From: Paenarthrobacter aurescens TC1
Lineage (GTDB): Bacteria > Actinomycetota > Actinomycetes > Actinomycetales > Micrococcaceae
Direction: 5' to 3'
DNA length: 64,000 nt
Assembly (NCBI GenBank): GCA_000014925.1
Contig: CP000474.1
Location: 434,001-498,000, forward strand
The position numbers and the translations under genes were made by a program. Numbering within the stretch: the stretch's first letter is position 1; every line of letters starts with the position of its first letter. Of the stretch, positions 53,745-64,000 are shown piece after piece. The notes beneath the pieces were generated by a model, which saw only the letters and a list, made by a program, of their open reading frames with translations, was not told the DNA's origin and did no database searches.

Positions 53745-55025
53745 TCACACCATGGGGACTCGTGTCCGGACTTCGGAACTGAAGGATGTCGTCCACGGCA
53801 GCGGCAGGACCTGAACAGGAGTGCCAGCTGCTGCACCGGCAGGGGGAACAGCCATGTATCCGTCTGCCCAAGCAAGACCCCGCATCATGCCTGGACCCGT
53901 GTGGGAGGCGGGGAACACGAGGTCGTGGACAAGGGTGCAGGGCATGAGCCGGGTCCGTCCGGGGTCCGGATCGATGTCCGCGCCCGACGTCATCAGGATG
54001 GCACTTTGGAGAGGCCGGTTTCCCAAGGCCGCCAACAGGGGTTCGCCCAGGGTCATGAGTGCCATCATGGCGGCCAGGGGATTTCCAGGGAGCCCGATGA
54101 CAAAGCGGCCATCGGGAAGTTCCGCCATCACCGCCGGATGACCTGGCCGCATGGCGATTCCGTCCAGCAGGAGCCGGCCACCGAGTGCCGCAATGGCATC
54201 GCGGAAGTGGTCTGTCCCTGATTTCCCCGTTCCGCCGGTAGTGATCGTCACGTCGGGCAGCGAGCCCGCCTGACCGCCGGCCAGCGCCGCAAGCCACTCG
54301 TCGTACGAGTCGCCTATCCTGATCTGACCACGGGGCTCCCCGCCCAATTGCGAAATGACAGTATCCAGCTGCGGGCCGAACGCGTCGCGGACCTGTCCCG
54401 GCGCGGGCTCACCTGAGGTCACCACTTCCGAGCCGGTTAGTACGACGGCGACACTCGGCTTGCGCTGTACCTGCAGTTCGTCGCTCCCCGCCACCGCAGC
54501 CAGGGCAATGTGGGCAGGATTGAGGAGCGTTCCGGCGGGTATGAGGACCTCGCCTGCGGATGCTTCCTCTCCGGCAGGACGTATGTGCCGGCCAGGCAGT
54601 GTTTCTCCGAGCTTCGCGTCGGGTTTGAGTGTCAGCTGGCGGGCGCCGCCAGCTCCGTCAACAACCACGCCGCTTTCCTTGCGCAGGACGGCTGCGGCGC
54701 CTGCAGGGATCAATCCTCCCGTGGCGATGACGCTTGCTTCTCCCGGTGACAGCGGCAGCCCCGCCGTCGTCATTACCCACGGACCGTTGCCGTTGATGGC
54801 CCAGCCGTCCATGGCGGACGACGCGTAGTGCGGGAGATCCTGGGACGCTGTGATGTTGGCGGTGAGCGTGCGTCCGATCGCGTCGGCGGGGCGCAGGTTC
54901 AGCGGTGGGAGCGGGCCGGCACAGTGGTATGCCAGCTGCCGGGCCTCGGCCCAGGATGGGGCATGCCTTCGTTCGGCCGAAACCGTGGGGCCGGGAACGT
55001 CGATGAAGGTAGCTTGTGCAAGCAT
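53745..55025 (-). CDS. moeA: Molybdopterin molybdenumtransferase MoeA
   Basis: The 426-residue protein has the MoeA domains: SQDLPHYASSAMDGWAIN with the AMDG motif, ATGGLIPAGAAAVLR, VVLTGSEVVTSGEPAPGQVRD and TTGGTGKSGTDHFRDAI, plus a final IAMRPGHPAVMAEL and GLPGNPLAAMM. It inserts molybdate into the pterin cofactor. The FdhF-like enzyme in the same block needs that cofactor, which explains its presence. Start at 55025 after AGGAAG. Confidence 0.85.
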   Translation of the reverse strand: MLAQATFIDVPGPTVSAERRHAPSWAEARQLAYHCAGPLPPLNLRPADAIGRTLTANITASQDLPHYASSAMDGWAINGNGPWVMTTAGLPLSPGEASVIATGGLIPAGAAAVLRKESGVVVDGAGGARQLTLKPDAKLGETLPGRHIRPAGEEASAGEVLIPAGTLLNPAHIALAAVAGSDELQVQRKPSVAVVLTGSEVVTSGEPAPGQVRDAFGPQLDTVISQLGGEPRGQIRIGDSYDEWLAALAGGQAGSLPDVTITTGGTGKSGTDHFRDAIAALGGRLLLDGIAMRPGHPAVMAELPDGRFVIGLPGNPLAAMMALMTLGEPLLAALGNRPLQSAILMTSGADIDPDPGRTRLMPCTLVHDLVFPASHTGPGMMRGLAWADGYMAVPPAGAAAGTPVQVLPLPWTTSFSSEVRTRVPMV

Positions 55026-55065
55026 GGTTGTCCGCTTCCTGAGGTGGTGCTGCTGGTATGACGCA

Positions 55066-55120
55066 GATACCGGGGACTGCACGGCCTTCCCGTAATTCTT
55101 GCCGCGCAGTCCCCGGTATC
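55066..55120. repeat. Perfect 15-base inverted repeat between moeA and fdhA
   Basis: GATACCGGGGACTGC at 55066-55080 pairs perfectly with GCAGTCCCCGGTATC at 55106-55120 around a 25-base spacer. It could be a transcription terminator or a processing hairpin in the operon; no T run is visible. Confidence 0.6.
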
Positions 55121-55149
55121 CGTGTGGTGCGTACTGAGTCTGGTTCGTA

Positions 55150-56367
55150 CTACGCCTTCACGTAGCCGTTGGGGTTCAGCACGAACTTTGTTGCCGCGCC
55201 CGCGTCGAATTCGGCGTAGCCGCGCGGAGCGTCTTCGAGCGGGATGGCTTTGGCGTTGACTGCCTTGGCGATCTGGACCTTGTCATGGAGGATGGCCATC
55301 ATCAGCTGACGGTTGTACTTCATGACCGGGCATTGGCCGGTGGTGAAGGACAAGGACTTGGCCCAGCCGGTGCCCAGGGACAGCGAAAGGGAACCGTGCT
55401 TGGCTGCGTCGTCTATTCCGCCCGGGTCGCCCGTGACGTAGAGGCCCGGGATACCCAAGGATCCGCCGGCGGCCGTGATGTCCATGAGGGAGTTCAATAC
55501 GGTGGCCGGAGCCTCGTGGGAGGCATCCTTACCGTGCCCGCGGGCTTCGAAACCAACCGCATCCACGCCGCAGTCCACCTCAGGCACGCCGAGGATCTGT
55601 GCGATCTGCTCCTTCGGATCGCCGTTGGACACGTTGACGGTTTCGCAGCCGAAGGAGCGCGCCTGTGCCAGGCGGTCCTCGTTCATGTCGCCCACAATCA
55701 CGACGGCGGCGCCAAGCAGCTGAGCGCCGACGGCAGCAGCAAGGCCCACGGGCCCGGCACCTGCCACGTAAACGGTGGAGCCTACGCCCACGCCGGCGGT
55801 GACGGCGCCGTGGAAGCCGGTGGGGAAGATGTCCGAGAGCATGGTCAGGTCCATGATCTTTTCCAGGGCCTGATCGCGGTCCGGGAAGCGCAGCAGGTTC
55901 CAGTCGGCGTAGGGAACCAGGACGAACTCTGCTTGTCCGCCCACCCAGCCTCCCATGTCGACGTAGCCGTACGCGCTGCCGGGGCGGTCGGGGTTGACGT
56001 TGAGGCAGATGCCGGTCTTCTGTTCTTTACAGTTCCGGCAGCGGCCGCAGGAGATGTTGAACGGCACGGAGACGATGTCGCCCACCTTGATGAACTCGAC
56101 GTCGGGCCCTACTTCCACCACTTCGCCGGTGATTTCGTGGCCGAGGACCAGGTCCTGCGGGGCTGTGGTGCGACCCCGGACCATGTGCTGGTCCGAACCG
56201 CAAATATTGGTGGTCACGGTTCGCAGGATCGCGCCATGCGGCACTTTCCGCCCGACGTTGGCTGGGTTGACGCCCGGCCCGTCCTTGAGCTCAAACGTTG
56301 GGTAGTCAGTGTCAATGATCTCCACGACACCAGGTTCCTTGTAGGCGACTGCTCTGTTTCCTGACAT
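55150..56367 (-). CDS. fdhA: Glutathione-independent formaldehyde dehydrogenase
   Basis: The 405-residue zinc-dependent alcohol-dehydrogenase-type enzyme begins MSGNRAVAYKEPG and contains TTNICGSDQHMVRGRTT, GHEITGEVVEVGPDVEF, four cysteines of a structural zinc site (CGRCRNCKEQKTGIC), and GPVGLAAAVGAQLLGAAVV (NAD-binding). This matches the Pseudomonas putida-type enzyme, which oxidises free formaldehyde to formate with NAD. It would scavenge formaldehyde leaked from methyl-group oxidation. GGGAG precedes the ATG at 56367. Confidence 0.9.
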   Translation of the reverse strand: MSGNRAVAYKEPGVVEIIDTDYPTFELKDGPGVNPANVGRKVPHGAILRTVTTNICGSDQHMVRGRTTAPQDLVLGHEITGEVVEVGPDVEFIKVGDIVSVPFNISCGRCRNCKEQKTGICLNVNPDRPGSAYGYVDMGGWVGGQAEFVLVPYADWNLLRFPDRDQALEKIMDLTMLSDIFPTGFHGAVTAGVGVGSTVYVAGAGPVGLAAAVGAQLLGAAVVIVGDMNEDRLAQARSFGCETVNVSNGDPKEQIAQILGVPEVDCGVDAVGFEARGHGKDASHEAPATVLNSLMDITAAGGSLGIPGLYVTGDPGGIDDAAKHGSLSLSLGTGWAKSLSFTTGQCPVMKYNRQLMMAILHDKVQIAKAVNAKAIPLEDAPRGYAEFDAGAATKFVLNPNGYVKA

Positions 56368-56514
56368 GGTCACTCCCTATTCTTTGGCTGTTGCTGAAAT
56401 GTGCTGCCCAATGATCCGAAAGCGGTGCTTCGATGAGGAAATACCTCCCCAGGTTTCAGGCCACCGAAGCACCATTCACGGACCATCGGACATGTGGACA
56501 ACTCTGTTGTGGAT

Positions 56515-58833
56515 CTACGCCTTTTCCATCCTGATGATCACGGACTTTGACGTAGGCGTTCCGCTGGTATCCGCCACGGAATCCAAAGGCACCAGGACGT
56601 TGGTTTCCGGGTAGTACGCGGCCGCGCAACCCTTCGGCGTCGAATACGACACGATGCGGAAGTTCTCGGCTCGCCTGTCCGTTCCTTGGAACTCGGAGAT
56701 GAGGTGCACCATGTCTCCGTCAGCAAAACCCAGGTCGCTGATGTCCTGGGCGTTGACGAGCACTACGCGTCGGCCGCCGTGGATACCGCGGTAGCGATCG
56801 TCCTTGCCGTAAATGGTGGTGTTGTACTGGTCGTGTGAGCGCAGGGTTTGGAGGACCAGCCGGCCGGGCGGGATCTTGATGAACTCCAGTTCATTGCCCG
56901 TGAAGTGTGCCTTGCCGGACGTGGTGTCAAACTTCCTTGCATCGCGCGGCGGGTGTGGCAGCACAAAGCCGCCGGGATGTTGGATCCGCGCTTCGAAGTC
57001 TTCGAAACCATCAAAGACTGCTTCGATGTGCTTCCGGATCAGCGAGTAGTCATCCCTCAGGGAGAGCCACGCGGCCTGGGGTGTGTTGGGCAGGCGATGG
57101 TGTCCGTCGGTGAACAGCCTGTGTGCCAGATTGCAGACGATTGCCACTTCAGAGTGGAGGTGGTCACTTGCGGGCTTGAGACGTCCCCGTGATGCGTGAA
57201 CGGCGCTCATGGAGTCTTCCACGGTGACCCGCTGGTCGCCTGTCCGCTGGGTATCCTTCTCGGTGCGCCCGAGTGTGGGCAGGATCAGCGCCCGTCGCCC
57301 CGTGGACAGGTGCGAGTGGTTCAGTTTTGTGGAGATTTGAACGCTCAACCGGGTCTTGGCCAGTGCCTGCTCGGTGACCTCTGAATCAGGGGCAGCACGG
57401 ACGAAGTTGCCACCCATACCCATGAAGAACCGGACTCGGCCGTCCCGCATGGCGCGGATAGCGGCCACGGTGTCATAGCCGTGCTCGCGGGGAGACCGGA
57501 ACTCGAACTCCTGGTCCAAACGGTCATGGAACGTTTCCGGCATTTTCTCGAAGATGCCCATGGTGCGGTCGCCTTGGACGTTGGAGTGTCCGCGCACCGG
57601 GCAAACACCCGCACCAGGCTTGCCGATGTTCCCTTGGAGCAGCAGGACGTTGACCACGTCCCGCAGGGTGGGTACGGAATGCTTGTGCTGGGTCAGTCCC
57701 ATGGCCCAGCACACGATGGTTGCGCTGGAGGCGAGCAGCCGCTCACCCGTCGAACGAATCTGCTCCAACGTGAGGCCCGTTGCCTCCACAATGTCATCCC
57801 ATTCCACCTTTTCCAGGTAGCGGAGATAGTCATCAATACCCACGGTGTGGTTGTTGATGAACTGGTGGTCCAGGACCGTCTCCAAGCCTGGGGTCTTCCG
57901 GCCGTCAGCTTCAGCCTCCAGAAGGTACTTGCCCAGACCTTGGAAGAGGGCCTGATCGCCGCCGGCGCGGATCTGCAGGAAGTCGTCCGTCAGCTGGGTC
58001 CCCTGAATCATGCCGGCCACGTGCTGGGGGTTTTCAAAGTGCAGGAGCCCGGCTTCGGGAAGCGGGTTGACGGAAACGATGACCGCGCCGTTTTTCTTCG
58101 CCTTTTCCAGAGCACTGAGCATGCGGGGGTGGTTGGTACCGGGGTTCTGGCCTGCCACGAAGATCAGCGATGCCGTCTCCAAGTCCGTCAGGCTGACAGA
58201 TCCCTTGCCGATGCCGATGGTTTCAACCAGCGCGGAGCCGGAGGATTCATGGCACATGTTGGAGCAGTCCGGGAGGTTGTTGGTGCCCAGGCCGCGAACC
58301 AAAAGCTGGTAAACAAATGCTGCTTCGTTGGAGGTCCGGCCGGAGGTGTAGAAGACCGCTTCATCAGGGTGTTCCATGCCCCGCAGTTCCTCGGCCATGA
58401 GGTCATAAGCGTCGTCCCAGTCGATGGGTTTGTAGTGGGTTGCGCCTTCGTCGAGGAACATTGGATGCGTGAGCCGGCCTTGCTGCCCCAGCCAGAAGTC
58501 ATCGCGGGTCTTGAGATCGGCAACGGAGTGCTGGGCAAAGAATTCCGGTGTGACGCGGCGACGGGTGGCTTCCTCTGCCACGGCTTTGGCGCCGTTCTCG
58601 CAGAACTCCGCGGCGTTGCGCTTTTCGTGCTCGGGCCAGGCGCAACCCATGCAGTCGAACCCATCGAGCTGGTTCACCGCGAGCAGGGTTTGCACGCTGC
58701 GCAGTGGGCCCATCTGTTCGAGTGAGATTTTCAAGGCGTTGGCAACAGCCGGGATGCCCACTGCCTTGGTTTTGGGCTTGGTGACGGTCAGCTTTGACTC
58801 GTCAATGTTCTCGCGGGGGGCTTTGGACGCCAT
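56515..58833 (-). CDS. FdhF/YdeP-family molybdopterin oxidoreductase, candidate formate dehydrogenase
   Basis: The 772-residue protein has DGFDCMGCAWPEHEKRNAAEF, where Cys61 and Cys64 are the only two cysteines visible in a region that in formate dehydrogenases carries a four-cysteine iron-sulfur site. Molybdopterin-binding segments follow: FYTSGRTSNEAAFVYQLLVR, DCSNMCHESSGSALVETIG, PVRGHSNVQGDRTMGIFEK and a C-terminal AYYPETNVLVPLDSVADTSG. This is the FdhF/YdeP group, whose substrate is uncertain. Context with formyl-THF deformylase suggests formate oxidation to CO2, but this is inference. Confidence 0.7.
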   Translation of the reverse strand: MASKAPRENIDESKLTVTKPKTKAVGIPAVANALKISLEQMGPLRSVQTLLAVNQLDGFDCMGCAWPEHEKRNAAEFCENGAKAVAEEATRRRVTPEFFAQHSVADLKTRDDFWLGQQGRLTHPMFLDEGATHYKPIDWDDAYDLMAEELRGMEHPDEAVFYTSGRTSNEAAFVYQLLVRGLGTNNLPDCSNMCHESSGSALVETIGIGKGSVSLTDLETASLIFVAGQNPGTNHPRMLSALEKAKKNGAVIVSVNPLPEAGLLHFENPQHVAGMIQGTQLTDDFLQIRAGGDQALFQGLGKYLLEAEADGRKTPGLETVLDHQFINNHTVGIDDYLRYLEKVEWDDIVEATGLTLEQIRSTGERLLASSATIVCWAMGLTQHKHSVPTLRDVVNVLLLQGNIGKPGAGVCPVRGHSNVQGDRTMGIFEKMPETFHDRLDQEFEFRSPREHGYDTVAAIRAMRDGRVRFFMGMGGNFVRAAPDSEVTEQALAKTRLSVQISTKLNHSHLSTGRRALILPTLGRTEKDTQRTGDQRVTVEDSMSAVHASRGRLKPASDHLHSEVAIVCNLAHRLFTDGHHRLPNTPQAAWLSLRDDYSLIRKHIEAVFDGFEDFEARIQHPGGFVLPHPPRDARKFDTTSGKAHFTGNELEFIKIPPGRLVLQTLRSHDQYNTTIYGKDDRYRGIHGGRRVVLVNAQDISDLGFADGDMVHLISEFQGTDRRAENFRIVSYSTPKGCAAAYYPETNVLVPLDSVADTSGTPTSKSVIIRMEKA

Positions 58834-58843
58834 GGGAAATCCT

Positions 58844-59728
58844 TCAGATCCGGGAAGTGGAAGCAGTCAGTAAGCCGCTGCGGGACTGCTGCCGGGCGGC
58901 TTCGACGGTGTGCAGCAGCAGGAGCGCAGTGGTGACTGATCCTACGCCTCCCGGGACAGGACTCAACCCGGCTGCAACGCCGGTGACGCTGGCCTCGTCA
59001 ACGTCACCCACCAGGGAGCCGTCGGGAAGGACGTTCGTGCCGACGTCGATCACTACAGTTTCGGGGGAGAGGTGGCTGCCCTTCAGCAGTCCCGTTCGCC
59101 CTGCGGCGACAACCACGACGTCGGCTGGCTGGGTATAGCGTTCCAGCGGTCCCGATTTGGAATGACAGATGGTGACGGTCGCGTCCCTTTCGAGGAGGAG
59201 CAGGGACAGCGGCTTGCCCACCACGGCGGAACGTCCGACGACGGCCACGTTCCGTCCCGCTACCGGGATCTGGAAGTGGTCCAGCAACTCCACCACGGCC
59301 TGGGCAGTAGCGGGCGCGAAGGCGGGCTGCCCCACAGCCAAGCGGCCCAGGCTGAGGGGATTGGCACCGTCGATGTCCTTTTCCGGAGCGATGAGGCCCA
59401 CCAGCCGGTCAGCGCGGACGGCAGCCGGCAGGGGAGTCTGAAGGATGATGCCGTGAACGGTTGGTTCTGCGCTGAGGTCCGCCAGGACACTGGCCAGAAC
59501 CTGCTCGGTGGCGTCGTGGCCAAGATCGATGATCCTGCAGCCGATGCCTGCACGCCCGGCGGCACGCTCAATGGAACGGACGTACCAGTGAGTGGATTCG
59601 TCGTCCGTTGCCACAACAACAGCCAGGACCGGCCGGACGCCCTCATCATCCAAGAGAGCCGTTTCCTCGTGGGCGCGCTGCTGGATGATGGCAGCGAGCG
59701 GCTTGCCGGAAAGGACTTCGGTGGTCAT
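58844..59728 (-). CDS. folD: FolD-like methylenetetrahydrofolate dehydrogenase with altered active site
   Basis: The 294-residue protein has the FolD NADP fold: GIILQTPLPAAVRADRLVG, PEKDIDGANPLSLGRLAVG, NVAVVGRSAVVGKPLSLLL and GVAAGLSPVPGGVGSVTTALLL. In FolD enzymes the lysine in YVxxK is needed for cyclohydrolase activity; here the sequence is HWYVRSIERAAGRAGIG, with Ile at that place. It probably keeps dehydrogenase activity only. ATGA overlap joins it to the upstream fchA-like gene. It should oxidise methylene-THF to methenyl-THF. Confidence 0.85.
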   Translation of the reverse strand: MTTEVLSGKPLAAIIQQRAHEETALLDDEGVRPVLAVVVATDDESTHWYVRSIERAAGRAGIGCRIIDLGHDATEQVLASVLADLSAEPTVHGIILQTPLPAAVRADRLVGLIAPEKDIDGANPLSLGRLAVGQPAFAPATAQAVVELLDHFQIPVAGRNVAVVGRSAVVGKPLSLLLLERDATVTICHSKSGPLERYTQPADVVVVAAGRTGLLKGSHLSPETVVIDVGTNVLPDGSLVGDVDEASVTGVAAGLSPVPGGVGSVTTALLLLHTVEAARQQSRSGLLTASTSRI

Positions 59729-60351
59729 GACAGGATCCTTTCGCGGACACGCTTCACCAGGGCATCGACGGCGAGAACCACTTTGTCCTCAATCCCGTCC
59801 GTCTGCTCCGCCAAGCGGGAACGGGCTTCACCGGGCTTGATGGCCACTACGTTGATGTCGATGTTGACCCGGGCCGTGGTGGCAGCTGCGCGGGCTGCAT
59901 CGGCAGCAGCGGCGATGTCACTGATGACGTTGGGATTGGCTACGTCGAACAGTTCCGTAGCAAGGTCCACCACTTCGCCGGCAACGTTGATGAGCTGCGC
60001 GGGAGTATGGGCAGCCTGGACCAGGGCTTCCTGGATGGCTGCTGTGCGGGCGGCCTTGAGTTCTTCCGTGCCGGACGGGAGCTTGTAGGAGTCGATGACG
60101 GATTGGAAGGCGTGCTCGTCCGCGTCCGCGAGACGCAAGGCTTCCACCACCAGGTGGTCGGCGGCGCTGGTGATCCGGGTGACCAGTGCGGCATGTTCCT
60201 CATATTTTGCGCCGGTGGTGTATCGGGCCACCATGGCTACCAACGCAGCACCTTGGGCCGCGTGCAGTGCCGCGGCCGCGCCTCCGCCGGGTGTGGGCTG
60301 ACGTGAAGCAAGCCTGGAGAGGTAATCACTAATGGTTTCTGAACTGATCAT
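59725..60351 (-). CDS. fchA: FchA-like methenyl-THF cyclohydrolase / cyclodeaminase-family protein
   Basis: The 208-residue protein has YLSRLASRQPTPGGGAAAAL, AADHLVVEALRLADADEHAFQ and VIDSYKLPSGTEELKAART, and a late INVVAIKPGEARSRLAEQTDG. This is the formiminotransferase-cyclodeaminase/FchA family. In Methylobacterium FchA hydrolyses methenyl-THF to formyl-THF. Because the adjacent FolD lacks its cyclohydrolase lysine, this protein probably supplies that step. It is separated from the oxidase gene upstream by a terminator-like hairpin. Confidence 0.8.
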   Translation of the reverse strand: MISSETISDYLSRLASRQPTPGGGAAAALHAAQGAALVAMVARYTTGAKYEEHAALVTRITSAADHLVVEALRLADADEHAFQSVIDSYKLPSGTEELKAARTAAIQEALVQAAHTPAQLINVAGEVVDLATELFDVANPNVISDIAAAADAARAAATTARVNIDINVVAIKPGEARSRLAEQTDGIEDKVVLAVDALVKRVRERILS

Positions 60352-60419
60352 GGGTCTTCCTGGCTGACTGAAGAAGAAGGCTGAGTGAAGAAGAGAGCTA
60401 ACTAAGAAAAGGGAAAGCT

Positions 60420-60462
60420 GCGGCCCGGACCCTGTCAGTGAGGGGGGATAGGTCCGGGCCGC
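60420..60462 (-). terminator. Terminator-like hairpin between the dimethylglycine oxidase and fchA genes
   Basis: GCGGCCCGGACC at 60420-60431 and GGTCCGGGCCGC at 60451-60462 form a perfect 12-base stem. Read on the minus strand it is followed by AGCTTTCCCTTTTCTT, a T-rich tail. It lies inside an otherwise single-strand operon and probably lowers expression of the genes beyond it. Confidence 0.75.
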
Positions 60463-60486
60463 ATGCTGTCGTTGGCCGTGAGGCTC

Positions 60487-63000
<2,514 letters not shown>

Positions 63001-63037
63001 TTAAAGGGGTGAGTCTGCTGGTGTTCTATTGCGCGGT

Positions 63038-63952
63038 TTAGCGGAAGACCACGGTGCTGGTCTGGTCCAGCAGTACCCGGTGTTCGCAGTGCCACCTGAC
63101 AGCCCGGGACAATGCCAGGGCTTCAGCATCCTGGCCCACGGTTGAGAGCGTGGTGGGACCGTAGCTGTGGTCGACGCGGATGACTTCCTGTTCGATGATC
63201 GGGCCCTCATCCAGGTCCGCGGTCACGTAATGGGCGGTGGCGCCGACGAGCTTCACGCCTCGGTCATAGGCCTGGTGGTAGGGGCGCGCACCCTTGAAGC
63301 CGGGAAGGAACGAGTGGTGGATGTTGATGGCGCGTCCTTCAAGGGCGCGGCACAGGTCGTCGGAGAGAACCTGCATGTACCTTGCGAGCACCACGAGGTC
63401 CACGTTGTATTCCTCCACCAGGTCCAGCAGCCGCTGCTCAGCTTCTGCCTTGGTGTCCGGGGTAACGGGAATGTAGACGAACGGAAGTCCTGCAGCCTCG
63501 GCCATGGCGCGGTGGGTTTCGTGATTGGAAGCAACCACCACGAGGTCGCCGCCCAGGCTACCGCCCCGCCAGCGGAAGATGAGATCGTTAAGGCAGTGCC
63601 CAAACTTGGACACCATGACCAACACGCGCTTCTTGGTTTGGTCGTGGAAGCTGAACTTCATCTCGAAGCGGTCAGCAATTGCGCTGAATTCCTCTTCGAG
63701 CCGCTCCGGCGAGTAGGACAGCGGCCCGGAGAAAGCGGTCCGCAGGTGAAGCGTCTGGCGGAGGCCGTCGTCGAACTGCTGGTGTTCTTCGATGTTGAAA
63801 CCGCGTTCGAACAGGAAGGTAGTGACTGCCTGAACGATCCCGGCCCGTTCTACGCACGACAATGTGAGTACGAACTTCTGTGCCTGCTCGTCTTTGAGCG
63901 TTTCCGGCTTGGGCAGTGTGCTTACGGGTGAGTCTGTCGCCATGAGGGTCAT
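63038..63952 (-). CDS. purU: Formyltetrahydrofolate deformylase
   Basis: The 304-residue protein has an N-terminal ACT domain (KFVLTLSCVERAGIVQAVTTF, then LFERGFNIEEHQQFDDGL) and a formyl-transferase-like hydrolase domain with VLVMVSKFGHCLNDLIFRWR, and INIHHSFLPGFKGARPYHQAY, the HxxxN-D catalytic group of PurU. It splits formyl-THF to formate and THF. AAAGGAGG precedes the ATG at 63952. It is first in the C1 operon within this window. Confidence 0.9.
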   Translation of the reverse strand: MTLMATDSPVSTLPKPETLKDEQAQKFVLTLSCVERAGIVQAVTTFLFERGFNIEEHQQFDDGLRQTLHLRTAFSGPLSYSPERLEEEFSAIADRFEMKFSFHDQTKKRVLVMVSKFGHCLNDLIFRWRGGSLGGDLVVVASNHETHRAMAEAAGLPFVYIPVTPDTKAEAEQRLLDLVEEYNVDLVVLARYMQVLSDDLCRALEGRAINIHHSFLPGFKGARPYHQAYDRGVKLVGATAHYVTADLDEGPIIEQEVIRVDHSYGPTTLSTVGQDAEALALSRAVRWHCEHRVLLDQTSTVVFR

Positions 63953-63963
63953 GTCGCCTCCTT

Positions 63964-63997
63964 TAGATATATTCCTGGGTCCTGAACTGATATATTA
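63964..63997. promoter_or_regulatory. Two GATATAT motifs upstream of purU
   Basis: TAGATATATTCC at 63964-63975 and TGATATATTA at 63988-63997 lie just before the purU start codon. They share GATATAT with the palindrome upstream of the BCCT gene. The right motif may continue beyond the window. They are candidate binding sites for the regulator of the block. Confidence 0.45.
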
Positions 63998-64000
63998 GGA

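Noticed and set aside
57481..58725. 414-codon open frame on the plus strand
   Set aside because: It is antisense to the molybdoenzyme gene and arises from third-position GC bias.
59072..60088. 338-codon open frame on the plus strand
   Set aside because: Antisense to folD and fchA, with no recognisable motif.

Overview
The window looks like a chromosomal segment of a high-GC actinobacterium of the family Micrococcaceae, most likely Arthrobacter or a close relative such as Paenarthrobacter. The best evidence is the 830-residue protein at 60487-62979. From memory it matches Arthrobacter globiformis dimethylglycine oxidase in length, domain order and the FAD-linking His48. Purine-rich ribosome binding sites, frequent ATGA/GTGA overlaps and several NarL-type two-component pairs also fit. 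All assignments come from reading motifs; no database search was run.

Positions 1-19200 are an accessory region, mostly on the minus strand. The left edge has a TIR gene of ThsB type followed by the first 68 codons of a two-helix membrane protein, the arrangement of a type II Thoeris anti-phage system. Next come a broken NERD-domain gene, two unrecognised genes (one encoding an exported membrane protein), another unknown gene, and an Abi/HEPN-like protein. A resolvase pseudogene precedes a set of exported proteins that includes a cutinase-VWA fusion. A three-gene signalling operon follows (response regulator, histidine kinase, degenerate kinase-like protein). Two resolvase fragments lie tail to tail. 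A tetR-DUF1348 cassette sits between two similar ~50-bp repeats, and an RHS remnant closes the region.

Positions 19350-25860 form a plus-strand fructosamine locus: deglycase (frlB), kinase (frlD), a LacI regulator, a substrate-binding lipoprotein and two permeases. Near-identical palindromes precede frlB and the binding-protein gene, which suggests one regulon. No ATPase is encoded here.

Positions 25880-50100 are mixed core genes. They include two exported proteins, a five-gene Asp23/Gls24 envelope-stress operon, a DUF4397 protein with a sortase, an ECF sigma factor with its zinc anti-sigma factor, an AlkD-like repair protein and an XRE regulator. An alpha-glucoside-type ABC transporter with LacI regulator is followed by exonuclease III, an HdeD-like protein and a sensor kinase/regulator pair divergent from a heme-binding HbpS-like protein (the SenS-SenR-HbpS layout). 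A CoA-transferase/thiolase operon with a divergent IclR regulator, a GNAT protein and a fasciclin lipoprotein complete this part.

Positions 50113-63952 are a minus-strand glycine betaine/dimethylglycine and C1 block. In transcription order it holds purU, dimethylglycine oxidase, fchA-like cyclohydrolase, folD, an FdhF/YdeP-like molybdoenzyme, glutathione-independent formaldehyde dehydrogenase, moeA, an IclR regulator, a BCCT transporter and a small protein. Together these could import a methylated amine, demethylate it, carry the methyl carbon on tetrahydrofolate to formyl-THF, release formate and oxidise it to CO2. FolD lacks the lysine needed for its cyclohydrolase step, which gives a reason for the adjacent fchA.
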